Of a stretch of 9,532 nt of DNA, positions 1 through 7,534 are shown in pieces. The notes beneath the pieces are model-generated. The model had not been told where the DNA came from. It was given only the letters and a program-made list of their open reading frames with translations, and searched no databases. The DNA is from a bacterium. Its GTDB lineage: Bacteria > SZUA-79 > Acidulodesulfobacterales > Acidulodesulfobacteraceae. Position 1 is the stretch's first letter. Each line of letters begins with the position of its first letter. A program made the position numbers and the translations under genes. The DNA is taken from the NCBI GenBank assembly GCA_021803845.1, contig JAJZLA010000035.1, forward strand, positions 1 to 9,532, read 5' to 3'.

Positions 1-98
1 AAATGCTTAAAATACTAGGCGAAAAAAGATTTAAAGACTTAAAGATTAAAAATCTTCCTTTCCATATCGGCTTTATAATTACCGGAATAAAAAGTTAA
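1..98 (+). CDS. C-terminal fragment of a gene cut by the left edge; possibly a UbiE/MenG-type quinone methyltransferase
   Basis: An open frame (reading from base 3, ending at TAA 96-98) enters from the left edge and gives about 31 residues ending in NLPFHIGFIITGIKS. The ATG at base 3 is more likely an internal Met than a start. The end fits the C-terminal pattern of UbiE/MenG methyltransferases, as I remember it: a Phe, then Asn-Leu six residues later, then Gly-x-Lys at the end with the same spacing. Those enzymes C-methylate the quinone ring using SAM. The catalytic SAM-binding part lies outside the window, so the family call is only a suggestion. An unrelated small C-terminus could look the same. 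Confidence 0.4.
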   Translation, partial: MLKILGEKRFKDLKIKNLPFHIGFIITGIKS

Positions 99-119
99 AT
101 AACTTTATATAATTTTTTT
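91..119 (+). terminator. Weak candidate intrinsic terminator after the left-edge gene
   Basis: AAAGTT (91-96) can pair with AACTTT (101-106) across a 4-base loop, and a run of seven T follows at 113-119. The stem is short, all but one pair per arm is A/T, and it overlaps the stop codon of the upstream gene. Its position is right, but it is thermodynamically poor. Confidence 0.25.
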
Positions 120-175
120 ATAATAAGTCGTAATAATTATGAATAAAAATAAAATAACAAGCTATATAAAAAATA

Positions 176-204
176 TTGACTTATGACTATTAAGTCATTA
201 TAAT
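176..204 (+). promoter_or_regulatory. Sigma70-type promoter for the TolC/EmrA/cytochrome unit
   Basis: TTGACT at 176-181 matches the -35 consensus in 5 of 6 bases. TATAAT at 199-204 is a perfect -10 box, and the spacer is exactly 17 bp. The predicted start of transcription is near 211, giving a leader of about 60 bases before the ATG at 273. This is the best promoter in the window. The three genes that follow run in the same direction without a clear second promoter. Confidence 0.75.
177..197. promoter_or_regulatory. 21-bp palindromic operator candidate inside the promoter
   Basis: TGACTTA (177-183) and TAAGTCA (191-197) are perfect 7-base inverted arms separated by TGACTAT. The palindrome starts inside the -35 box and ends two bases before the -10 box, so a bound protein would block RNA polymerase. 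Efflux operons are often controlled by MarR- or TetR-type dimers binding such sites. A further TAAGTC half-site lies at 124-129. No regulator gene is in the window, so the binding protein is unknown. Confidence 0.55.
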
Positions 205-272
205 AAAAATATACGATGAAAAAAAGCAGAAAATAAAGACCTGATAAAAAGAAAAATAAATAAAATAAAATC

Positions 273-1709
273 ATGAAAATTAGAAGTTGCATTAAATATG
301 CAGATAGATATATATATAAATATTCGATTAAAACGATACTTATAATCGTATTTGCCGCCGTCTATTTTACGGCTTCATTTTTATCTCCTATTGCCGCCAA
401 AGGCGCATATGCCTTTTATCTTAAGCCCATAAAGCATTCAACCGGACTTATTACTTTAAACGAAGCTTATATGCTTGCCGTTAACCGCAACGGCACTATA
501 AAAGCCGCAAAAGAAAACTATTATCGGTCGACGCTTTTAAAATGGTCGGCAGTAGGCATGGTTCTGCCTGACATTTCGCTTAAATATACCGACCAGAGAA
601 TGCATGAAAATTCGGCTCCGGTTCCGACTGAGTTTACGCCTCTTATGGGTAATATATTTTTATTCTTTTTTCCTAATTACCAGTATAGTTTTGATTTAAA
701 CGAACCTTTGTTTAACGTCGGCGCTATTCCGGCTTATATGGCGGCGGAAAATACGGAAAAATCTTCCAAAATGTCGCTTAATAACGTTTCGGCAGGCACT
801 TTATATAACGTAGCGGTTGATTATTATACCGTTTTAAACGACATAAGCTTAATAAAAGCCGACCATAAAACGTTTGAAGAAGCAAAAGCCCATCTTGAAC
901 TTACTACCGCAAAACTTAACGCGGGACTTGCTATTATAACCGACCTTCTACAGGCAAAATCTCAGTTTTATGCGGCAAAGCAAGAGCTTATAAGCGCTAA
1001 AAATAAGTTAAAATCGGATAAAGCGGCGCTTGCTTCCCTGATGGGCGTCAGCCGCCATTTTATGGTAGTCAAGCCTAAACAGCCTCTGTTTAAAAAAACG
1101 GGACTACGCAAACTAATCGTTCTTGCATATAATAACAACCCCGGTTTGAAGTCCCTGAAATTTGCGCAAAAATCGGCATCTGACCAGACGGCGTATTACG
1201 AGTCCCAGTATATTCCGAAAATAAATTTTTCGGCATCATACAACGCCTTGTCAAACAGCCACTTTATTCCGGCGGGTTCTACTAATTTTTGGACTGCGGG
1301 AGCTACCTTGACTATGCCTATATTTCAGGGCGCTAATAGGATTATTTCCATAGAAAAGACGCGTTCCGAGGCAAACGAAGCTATGTATGATACGCTTCAG
1401 GAAAAGAGAAATCTTAAGTCGCAGGTAATATCTATGTTTTATAACGTAAAAAGTTTAAAATCGCAGGTCGGTACTCTTAGGCACGAAGAAAAATTTGCTT
1501 CTAAAAATTTTACTCTTGTAGAAGAAGAATTTAAAGCCGGAGTGGCTACAAGCGTCGATGTAGTTACGGCGCTTGCGGAACTTACGAGGGCGAGGCATAA
1601 TCTTCTTTCGGCAAAACTTGATTATTACGAATCCGTTTTGGATTTAAAAAGACTTATCGGTTCTTTTAAAAGAAAACTTATAGATATGAAAATTGATAAA
1701 TTTAACTAA
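273..1709 (+). CDS. TolC-family outer-membrane efflux protein (first copy)
   Basis: This is the outer-membrane channel of a tripartite export system: a trimeric beta-barrel continued by an alpha-helical tunnel through the periplasm. The 478 residues begin with a basic n-region and a hydrophobic stretch at about 21-41, with likely signal cleavage after AYA near residue 47. Two OEP repeats follow. The first starts at LNEAYMLAV (62-70) and contains the coiled-coil region around 195-260. The second starts near 280 (LIVLAYNNNPGLKS), with the barrel strand TAGATLTMPIFQG near 341-353 and long helices to 462. The motif FKAGVATSVDVVTALAEL (420-437) is characteristic of the family. Length fits TolC/OprM proteins. 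The start lacks a clear Shine-Dalgarno; it was chosen because it gives a complete signal peptide and no other early Met exists. It leads the unit with the EmrA-type adaptor 79 bases downstream, its likely partner. Its substrate cannot be read from the sequence. Confidence 0.9.
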   Translation: MKIRSCIKYADRYIYKYSIKTILIIVFAAVYFTASFLSPIAAKGAYAFYLKPIKHSTGLITLNEAYMLAVNRNGTIKAAKENYYRSTLLKWSAVGMVLPDISLKYTDQRMHENSAPVPTEFTPLMGNIFLFFFPNYQYSFDLNEPLFNVGAIPAYMAAENTEKSSKMSLNNVSAGTLYNVAVDYYTVLNDISLIKADHKTFEEAKAHLELTTAKLNAGLAIITDLLQAKSQFYAAKQELISAKNKLKSDKAALASLMGVSRHFMVVKPKQPLFKKTGLRKLIVLAYNNNPGLKSLKFAQKSASDQTAYYESQYIPKINFSASYNALSNSHFIPAGSTNFWTAGATLTMPIFQGANRIISIEKTRSEANEAMYDTLQEKRNLKSQVISMFYNVKSLKSQVGTLRHEEKFASKNFTLVEEEFKAGVATSVDVVTALAELTRARHNLLSAKLDYYESVLDLKRLIGSFKRKLIDMKIDKFN

Positions 1710-1788
1710 ATTTAGGATATTTTATAAAAATTCAAAATAATATTCAATTCAATAAAAAACGAATAAATAATTAATCGGGTGGTTCTGA

Positions 1789-2955
1789 ATGAACGGAGAA
1801 AACGAAAAAGCCGAAACGGCGCAAAACGCCTCTTTAAAAGAAGCTGACAGCAAATTTACCAAAAAAAATATTATTACCGCTTCCATTATACTTTTAATTG
1901 CAATTATAGGAGGTATATTCGTACTAAGATGGTATATTTTCGGACTTACCCACGTATATACTGAAGATGCGCAAGTTGACGGGCATATAGTATCTGTAAG
2001 CACTATGGTTCCGGGCAATATAAAAGCCGTTTACGTACATAAAAACGAAATAGTCAAAAAAGGCGAGCTTATAGCCCGCATTAACGATTCGACGTATTAT
2101 CCCGAAATGCTTCAGGCTAAAGAAAATTATAAACTTGCAAAGGCAAAACTATTCAGTGCCGGGGGCAATGTTGCGCAATTCATAGGAAACTCTTATAACT
2201 CATACTACATTAACAGGCTGGCATATACGACTGCATTGGCAAATCTCCATAAAGCAAAATTGTCGTATATACTTGCCAAGAAAAATTACCTTAGAGGACT
2301 TTCGCTTTTAAATAAACAGTTTATAACAAAGGAACAGTTCGATACGCTTAATACCCAGTATCTGATTTCAAGACAGGCTCTTATATCCGCTGAGTCGGCT
2401 CTTGGAACAGCCAGAAGAAATTATATAGAATCCAGATATGTTAAAAGCGTATCTTACGCAAACAAGCTGACGACGCTTATTCCTTTAAGAAAGGGGGTTA
2501 AGGTGGCGCAAGCCGCTTATAAAGTAGCCCTCGCAAATTACAAGAATACTTTTATTTATTCTCCTATAAGCGGCGTAGTTACGGAAAAAATGTCTTACGT
2601 CGGAGAATATGTTACGCCGGGTACGCCGATAGTTATGGAAAATAATTTGAGGCGCGTCTGGGTTACCGCAAACGTAAAAGAAACCGTAATCGGCAACGTT
2701 AAAAAAGGAGATCCCGTTACTATTACCGTAGATTCTTTTCCCGGAAAAGTTTTTAGGGGCGCAGTCAAATTCGTTGGTTCTGTTACGACGTCTAAATTTG
2801 CTTTAATTCCTACAAATAACCCTTCGGGAACATTTACAAAAGTAACGCACAGGCTTCCGGTAAGAATTCAGATATTAAACGATAAAAATCATATTTTAAA
2901 ACCCGGCATGATGGTCGAAGTAACTATTAATACTGCTAATAAATCTATAAAATAA
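1789..2955 (+). CDS. emrA: EmrA/HlyD-type periplasmic adaptor (membrane fusion protein)
   Basis: This adaptor links an inner-membrane pump to a TolC-type channel. The 388 residues match EmrA in length and order. A charged cytoplasmic start is followed by one membrane helix (about 28-50). The first half of the lipoyl-like domain is HVYTEDAQVDGHIVSVS and onward (55-100). A long alpha-helical hairpin spans roughly 105-250, and the second lipoyl half is YSPISGVVTEKMSYVGEYV (257-275). A beta-barrel domain ends the protein. The EmrA signature PTNNPSGTFTKV followed by RLPVRI (341-360) separates it from ordinary HlyD or AcrA proteins. A GGGTGG at 1777-1782, six bases before the ATG, is a moderate ribosome-binding site. 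EmrA normally works with the MFS pump EmrB, but no such gene lies beside it here. That pump may be encoded elsewhere, or another transporter may be used. Confidence 0.9.
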   Translation: MNGENEKAETAQNASLKEADSKFTKKNIITASIILLIAIIGGIFVLRWYIFGLTHVYTEDAQVDGHIVSVSTMVPGNIKAVYVHKNEIVKKGELIARINDSTYYPEMLQAKENYKLAKAKLFSAGGNVAQFIGNSYNSYYINRLAYTTALANLHKAKLSYILAKKNYLRGLSLLNKQFITKEQFDTLNTQYLISRQALISAESALGTARRNYIESRYVKSVSYANKLTTLIPLRKGVKVAQAAYKVALANYKNTFIYSPISGVVTEKMSYVGEYVTPGTPIVMENNLRRVWVTANVKETVIGNVKKGDPVTITVDSFPGKVFRGAVKFVGSVTTSKFALIPTNNPSGTFTKVTHRLPVRIQILNDKNHILKPGMMVEVTINTANKSIK

Positions 2956-2977
2956 ATACTTTTAGGAGATACCCGAT

Positions 2978-3391
2978 ATGAATATGAAAACTATTAAAAA
3001 AAATAAAGCAATATTATTTCCTTACGTTTCTTATATATTTATAGCTTTTGCGTATCTATTTTTTTTAAGCCCGATTTTCTTTATGCCTAAAGCATACTCA
3101 TATAATAATTCACAGGGGAAATATCTTTTTAATTATTATAACTGCGACGATTGCCATTCCGTCGACGGCGCCGGCGGAAGCCTCGGTCCGTCGCTTTCTA
3201 ATTACGGGAATATGGTACATGATTTTAGCTGGACAGTACAGCAGATTAAACATCCGAATTCCCACTTTAAAAGAGGCGATAAAATAAGTATTCAAGGCAA
3301 AACGTATTACGTTATTATGCCGTCTTATAACTATATATCTCAATATGAAGTAAACAAATTAGCTTCTTATCTTGAATCGTTGAAGAAATAA
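2978..3391 (+). CDS. Small exported monohaem class I cytochrome c
   Basis: This is a periplasmic electron carrier or a membrane-anchored haem domain. The 137 residues start with a long hydrophobic stretch (about 12-37) and a possible cleavage site after AYS (residue 42), giving a mature protein of about 95 residues. The haem motif CDDCH sits at 56-60, followed by a Gly-rich stretch and LGPSLSNYG (69-77). The distal ligand is probably Met114 in VIMPSY, followed by the usual C-terminal helix (VNKLASYLESL). AGGAG at 2964-2968, nine bases before the ATG, is a good ribosome-binding site; an ATG two codons later is an alternative start. The gene begins 22 bases after the adaptor gene, so co-transcription is very likely. 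Its redox partner is not evident. Uncleaved, the N-terminus could serve as a membrane anchor. Confidence 0.88.
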   Translation: MNMKTIKKNKAILFPYVSYIFIAFAYLFFLSPIFFMPKAYSYNNSQGKYLFNYYNCDDCHSVDGAGGSLGPSLSNYGNMVHDFSWTVQQIKHPNSHFKRGDKISIQGKTYYVIMPSYNYISQYEVNKLASYLESLKK

Positions 3392-3413
3392 AATATAACG
3401 AAAGAGTTAAATT

Positions 3414-3449
3414 AACCGGTAACGGTTTTAAACTATAACCCGATTTTTT
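3414..3449. terminator. Possible terminator between the convergent cytochrome and MscS genes
   Basis: AACCG (3414-3418) and CGGTT (3423-3427) form a 5-bp stem with a GTAA loop, flanked by TT on the plus strand. A T-run lies further on, just after 3440. It sits in the 67-base gap between two converging genes, where termination in both directions is needed. The stem is short and the T-run is not adjacent, so the call is weak. Confidence 0.3.
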
Positions 3450-3458
3450 TGTTGGGAA

Positions 3459-4403
3459 CTATTTGACTTCGTTTTTATTTTTTTCGTTTATCAAATTTTT
3501 CGACGGCTGAATTACGCTATTATTACCGGTATCGTTAATGCCGTTAACCATGACTGCATCTCCGTTTCGGATCTGCAAGCCGTTTTTAAATACCAGGTTA
3601 GTCCATGGATACGTTAAATCTATATCATATTTTGCAAATTTTTTCGCTATTTCAAAATTTATGTCGCTTATAACGTAATGCCTTCTTATAGGGGACTGTA
3701 TCCAGACTATAAGCTCAAGGTCAAATGAAGACGAACCGAAACCCACGAACCATACCGAAGGTTTAGGATCTTTTAATACTTCAGGATTTTCATCGGCTAT
3801 CTCAAGCAAAACTTTTTTTGCAAGGTCTAATTTGGAAGCTGTTTCTTCTATTCCCAAAGGTATATGCAGTCTTATCTTAGGGTCTTTGTGCGACCAGTTT
3901 ATAACGTTGGATGTTATAAAATTAGAATTAGGCACTATTATAGATATATTATCCCTCGTAGTAATTGTCGTGCTTCTTGCCCTTATGTCGCTCACTATGC
4001 CGTCGTATCCGGCAACATCGACGTACTCGCCTTCTTTTATAGGCTTTTCAAACAAAATAATTATGCCGGAAATGAAGTTGCTTATTATATTCTGCATTCC
4101 GAAGCCTATTCCAAGACCTACTACGCCTGCAAGAAATGCCAGCGAACTTAAATTAATGCCCAAAACCTGAAATGCTATAAAAAAGCCGATTATTAAAATG
4201 ACGTACTTTATAAATCTGGTCGTAGTTTTTACGAACGATTTGTTTAGGGTTTTATTTTTTTTTAATTCTTTTTTTACGATATAAACAAATAAATAAGCAA
4301 TTATATAAGATGCTAATATTATTATTAAAGAAAAAATAATCGACATAAGTCTGACTTTATTGCCGTCTATCGTATAAACTTTGTCTCTTAAAAATTCAAA
4401 CAT
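3459..4403 (-). CDS. MscS-family mechanosensitive channel
   Basis: This inner-membrane channel opens under membrane tension and releases small solutes during osmotic downshock. The 314 residues show three membrane helices, at about 19-44, 64-82 and 86-117. The third is the pore helix, with the Gly/Ala-rich stretch LAFLAGVVGLGIGFGMQN (88-105), followed by FISGIIILFEKPIKEGEYV (110-128), a hallmark of the family. The cytoplasmic beta domain (about 125-185) contains DGIVSDIRARSTTITT and IIVPNSNF. The alpha/beta domain ends near YDIDLTYPWTNLVFKN (259-274). A polar tail of about 40 residues extends beyond that. The size is close to E. coli MscS (286 residues). The ATG lacks a close Shine-Dalgarno; AGGAT lies 13 bases upstream. 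It converges on the cytochrome gene and diverges from ispG, so it is probably its own unit. Confidence 0.92.
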   Translation of the reverse strand: MFEFLRDKVYTIDGNKVRLMSIIFSLIIILASYIIAYLFVYIVKKELKKNKTLNKSFVKTTTRFIKYVILIIGFFIAFQVLGINLSSLAFLAGVVGLGIGFGMQNIISNFISGIIILFEKPIKEGEYVDVAGYDGIVSDIRARSTTITTRDNISIIVPNSNFITSNVINWSHKDPKIRLHIPLGIEETASKLDLAKKVLLEIADENPEVLKDPKPSVWFVGFGSSSFDLELIVWIQSPIRRHYVISDINFEIAKKFAKYDIDLTYPWTNLVFKNGLQIRNGDAVMVNGINDTGNNSVIQPSKNLINEKNKNEVK

Positions 4404-4491
4404 GATATAAATATTAATCCTGATTATTATAAATTATAGTTATTTTTTTCTACACGATATATTATAATATATAAATCAAAATTTAAAAACG

Positions 4492-4521
4492 TTAAAATAA
4501 AGCGGTAAAATAACGTATAAT
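4492..4521 (+). promoter_or_regulatory. Candidate promoter for ispG
   Basis: TATAAT at 4516-4521 is a perfect -10 box with TTAAAA (4492-4497) as a poor -35, 18 bp away. Transcription would start near 4528, leaving a leader of only about a dozen bases without a Shine-Dalgarno. A second TATAAT lies at 4463-4468 but has no -35 partner. On the other strand, TATAAT at 4433-4438 could serve mscS, also without a convincing -35. In such AT-rich DNA a TATAAT arises easily by chance. Confidence 0.35.
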
Positions 4522-4538
4522 TTATTTAAAAATTATAA

Positions 4539-5642
4539 ATGATAAAAAGGAGAACAACGCGGACGATAAAAATAGGCGGCATCGTCGTCGGCTCAGAAGC
4601 ACCTGTCAGCGTGCAGTCGATGACTAATACGCTCACCGAGGATTTCGCCGCCACCGTAAAGCAGATAAAAAATTTAGAAAGTTATAATTGCGAAATAGTC
4701 AGGGTATCGGTAAATACGGCTTTTGCAGCAGAATCTTTGAGAGAAATTATAAAAAACGTAAGCGTTCCGATAATCGCCGACATTCATTTTGACCACAGGC
4801 TTGCGCTTGCGTCGTTGGAAGCAGGCGCTGCAGGTTTAAGAATAAATCCGGGAAATATAGGCGGCAGGCAAAAAGTGAAAGAAGTTGTAAGCGCCTGCAA
4901 AGATAAAAACGTGCCGATAAGAATAGGCGTTAATTCGGGGTCTTTAGAAAAAGGGGTTCTGAATAAAAACAAAGGGGATTTTGCCGCCGCAATGGTTGAA
5001 AGCGGGTTAAAGCATATTAAAATATTGGAAGACGAATCGTTTTACGATATAAAAATTTCTTTAAAATCGACCGATGTTTTAACAACGGTAAGAGGCTATA
5101 AACTTTTAGCCGATAAAGTTGATTATCCGTTTCATATAGGCATAACCGAAGCGGGAACGGTATTTTCGGGAGCGATAAAATCTGGAGTAGGACTCGGCAT
5201 ACTGCTTTATGAAGGGTTAGGAGATACTATAAGGGTGTCGCTAAGCGACGACCCTGTTATGGAGGTTATCGCCGGATATAATATACTCAGGGATTTAGGT
5301 TTAAGGCGGGGCGGTGTTCAACTTATGTCCTGTCCTACATGTGCCAGGACGGAAATAGATATAGTCGGCATTGCTAAAAAATTTGAGAAGATTTCCGCTA
5401 AAATAAAGTCTGATATAAAGGTAGCTATAATGGGATGCGTAGTAAACGGACCGGGCGAATCCAAGCATGCCGACGTCGGTATTGCCGGAGGCAGGGAAAA
5501 ATCCGTTTTGTTTTCTAAAGGAAAGGTTATAGGAAAATTCGACAATAAAGAGATATTAAATGCGTTAATAAACCAGATAGAAAATATAACGGGCGAAAAA
5601 ATAGATTATATCGATGACGAAGGCGTTAGGCGAAGAAGCTGA
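4539..5642 (+). CDS. ispG: IspG (GcpE), 4-hydroxy-3-methylbut-2-enyl diphosphate synthase
   Basis: This enzyme catalyses the penultimate step of the MEP isoprenoid pathway. It reductively opens MEcPP to HMBPP with a [4Fe-4S] cluster and electrons from flavodoxin or ferredoxin, in the cytoplasm. The 367 residues carry the N-terminal TIM-barrel signature PVSVQSMTNT (22-31), then IADIHFDHRLAL (79-90) and RINPGN (101-106). The C-terminal cluster domain has SCPTCAR (C265, C268) and MGCVVNGPGE (C300, E307). The spacing of the three Cys and the Glu equals that of the E. coli enzyme, and length is normal for the short bacterial form. The ATG has no upstream ribosome-binding site; it was chosen because the protein begins at the usual distance before VQSMTNT and no other Met precedes it. 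An AAGGAG lies just inside the gene at 4547-4552. proS follows after 88 bases on the same strand. Confidence 0.97.
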   Translation: MIKRRTTRTIKIGGIVVGSEAPVSVQSMTNTLTEDFAATVKQIKNLESYNCEIVRVSVNTAFAAESLREIIKNVSVPIIADIHFDHRLALASLEAGAAGLRINPGNIGGRQKVKEVVSACKDKNVPIRIGVNSGSLEKGVLNKNKGDFAAAMVESGLKHIKILEDESFYDIKISLKSTDVLTTVRGYKLLADKVDYPFHIGITEAGTVFSGAIKSGVGLGILLYEGLGDTIRVSLSDDPVMEVIAGYNILRDLGLRRGGVQLMSCPTCARTEIDIVGIAKKFEKISAKIKSDIKVAIMGCVVNGPGESKHADVGIAGGREKSVLFSKGKVIGKFDNKEILNALINQIENITGEKIDYIDDEGVRRRS

Positions 5643-5730
5643 ATAAAGCGAAAAAAATGTTTATTATACGTTAAATAAATTTAATAATTTTAAATCTAAA
5701 ACTAAATATAAAATATAAAGGAGTCTTATA

Positions 5731-7509
5731 ATGCGATATTCACATTTTTTTATTCCTTCTTTAAAAGAAGACCCTAAAGAAGCCGTCCTTAAAAGCCACA
5801 AACTGCTGTTAAGGGCCGGTTACGTCAGGCAGTTGTCAGGCGGAATATATACATACCTGCCTCTCGGTTTAAAGAGCTTGCGCAAATTAGAAAATATAAT
5901 AAGGCAGGAGATGAATGATGCCGGCGCCGTAGAACTCTCCATGCCTTTCGTTCAGCCGCTGGAAATCTGGAAAGAGTCGGGAAGGGACGAAGATTACGGC
6001 AAAGAACTTCTGCGTTTTAAAGACAGGCAGGACAGAGATTTTTGCTTAGCTCCTACTTATGAAGAGGTAATTACGGATTTGGTTAAAAAAAACGTAAAGT
6101 CGTACAAGGAGCTTCCTTTAACTCTTTATCAGATTCATCTTAAATTCAGGGACGAGATGCGTCCGAGATTCGGTCTTATGCGCGCAAAAGAGTTTATTAT
6201 GAAGGATGCTTACAGTTTCGATGCGGACGAAAAAGGACTAGACGAAAGCTATAAAAAAATGAAGCATGCATATGAAAATATATTCAAAAGATTAGGGTTC
6301 GATTTTAAATTTATTAAAGCCGAGGCCGGTGAAATCGGAGGAAATTATTCCGAAGAGCTGATGGTTTTTTCCGAATACGGGGAAGACAAAATAGTAATAT
6401 GCAATAATTGCGGCTATGCGGCTTCAATCGACGAAGCGGAATCGGTTTCCGATTATAACGGCCCGCTTGAATCTTGCAGGCAGCCGAGAATGACTAAACT
6501 TTCTACTCCGGATAAAAAATCGGTTGAAGAGGTGGCGGAATACCTTAAAGTGGACAAATCATGTTTTGCCAAGACGATAATATATGAATCTGAAATAGGT
6601 TTTATTGCGGCTTTAGTAAGGGGCGACAGGGAAATAAACGAACGCAAACTAAAAAAAGCGGTAAAAATTAAAAATCTGTTTCTTGCAAAAGAGCGGGACG
6701 TAGAAAAAATAACCGGAGCTCCTTGCGGTTTTGCCGGTCCTTTCGGTTTAAACAGGCAAAACGGCCATATAGGCAGCAATACGGGCAATGACGATGCGGA
6801 TATAAATGCAGATACCGGCGGCAATATACTGATAGTAATAGACGAGGAGATTAACAATTCGGAATACTGGATTACCGGCGCTAACGAAAAAGACTGGCAT
6901 ATGGCAAACGTTAAACCAGGGCGCGATTTTAATTTCGATATAGTTGCGGACATAAGAAGCGTGCAGTTCGGCGATAAGTGCGTAAAATGCCAAGGAATAT
7001 TAGACGTAAAAAATGCCATTGAACTTGGGCATATATTTAAACTCGGAGAAAAATATTCAAAAGTTCTAAACGCAAAATTTCTCGACGAAAAAGGCGAATC
7101 TAAATATTTCGTCATGGGCTGTTACGGGATTGGCGTCGGCAGAACTTTGCAGACTCTCGTCGAAGTATTTTCCGATGAAAACGGCATCAATCTTCCCGTT
7201 TCCGTAAGCCCTTTTGCGTTAGCCGTCGTCAATCTTAACGCTAACGACGAAAAGATTACGGAAATTTCCGAAAAAATTTACGGAGATTTAACTTTTATGG
7301 GAGCCGACGTCCTTTACGACGACAGAAAACTATCAGCCGGTATTAAACTTAAAGATATAGACCTTATCGGAATCCCTTTTAAAATTGTCATAGGAAACAG
7401 AACCGTTAAAGAAAACAAGTATGAACTCGAAATAAAAACAAACTACGCAAAAGAATCCTTTGACAGTCTTGACGCTTTATACTTAAGAATCAGGCAACTT
7501 ATTTTTTAA
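5731..7509 (+). CDS. proS: Proline-tRNA ligase, bacterial type with editing domain
   Basis: This cytoplasmic enzyme charges tRNA-Pro with proline and clears mischarged alanyl-tRNA-Pro. The 592 residues are slightly longer than E. coli ProS (572). In order: class II core with motif 1 around 42-75, the LAPTYEEVITDLV segment (107-119), and motif 2 at FRDEMRPRFGLMRAKEF (139-155). An inserted YbaK-like editing domain spans about 235-400, with FAKTIIY and its conserved Lys at 281 and GFAGPFGL at 333-340. Motif 3 is GCYGIGVGRTLQTLVE (463-478), and the anticodon-binding domain runs from about 495 to the end. CNNC (224-227) and CVKC (417-420) bracket the editing domain and may bind a metal. An Asn/Asp/Gly-rich stretch at 342-363 has no counterpart in E. 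coli as I recall it. AAGGAG (5718-5723) seven bases before the ATG is an excellent ribosome-binding site. Confidence 0.97.
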   Translation: MRYSHFFIPSLKEDPKEAVLKSHKLLLRAGYVRQLSGGIYTYLPLGLKSLRKLENIIRQEMNDAGAVELSMPFVQPLEIWKESGRDEDYGKELLRFKDRQDRDFCLAPTYEEVITDLVKKNVKSYKELPLTLYQIHLKFRDEMRPRFGLMRAKEFIMKDAYSFDADEKGLDESYKKMKHAYENIFKRLGFDFKFIKAEAGEIGGNYSEELMVFSEYGEDKIVICNNCGYAASIDEAESVSDYNGPLESCRQPRMTKLSTPDKKSVEEVAEYLKVDKSCFAKTIIYESEIGFIAALVRGDREINERKLKKAVKIKNLFLAKERDVEKITGAPCGFAGPFGLNRQNGHIGSNTGNDDADINADTGGNILIVIDEEINNSEYWITGANEKDWHMANVKPGRDFNFDIVADIRSVQFGDKCVKCQGILDVKNAIELGHIFKLGEKYSKVLNAKFLDEKGESKYFVMGCYGIGVGRTLQTLVEVFSDENGINLPVSVSPFALAVVNLNANDEKITEISEKIYGDLTFMGADVLYDDRKLSAGIKLKDIDLIGIPFKIVIGNRTVKENKYELEIKTNYAKESFDSLDALYLRIRQLIF

Positions 7510-7530
7510 TCAGGCGAACCGCCCGATTTT
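7510..7530 (+). terminator. Intrinsic terminator candidate after proS
   Basis: Directly after the proS stop, GGCG (7513-7516) pairs with CGCC (7520-7523) over a 3-base loop. The stem extends through an A/C mismatch by TC/GA (7510-7511 with 7525-7526), and TTTT follows. It lies between convergent proS and the zinc-ribbon gene. It works only on the plus strand, because the minus strand has no T-run after the stem. Confidence 0.5.
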
Positions 7531-7534
7531 ATGC

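Noticed and set aside
1749..2018. 89-codon minus-strand open frame over the start of the adaptor gene
   Set aside because: It is antisense to the EmrA membrane helix and lipoyl domain, with no family features of its own.
3832..4170. Two overlapping plus-strand open frames opposite the MscS gene
   Set aside because: They are antisense shadows of the pore and beta-domain coding region; the minus-strand reading has clear family motifs and these do not.
6453..7115. Long minus-strand open frame of 220 codons opposite proS
   Set aside because: It lies wholly antisense to the well-conserved editing and motif 3 part of proS, has no ribosome-binding site, and its product shows no recognisable domain; it is a by-product of proS codon use.
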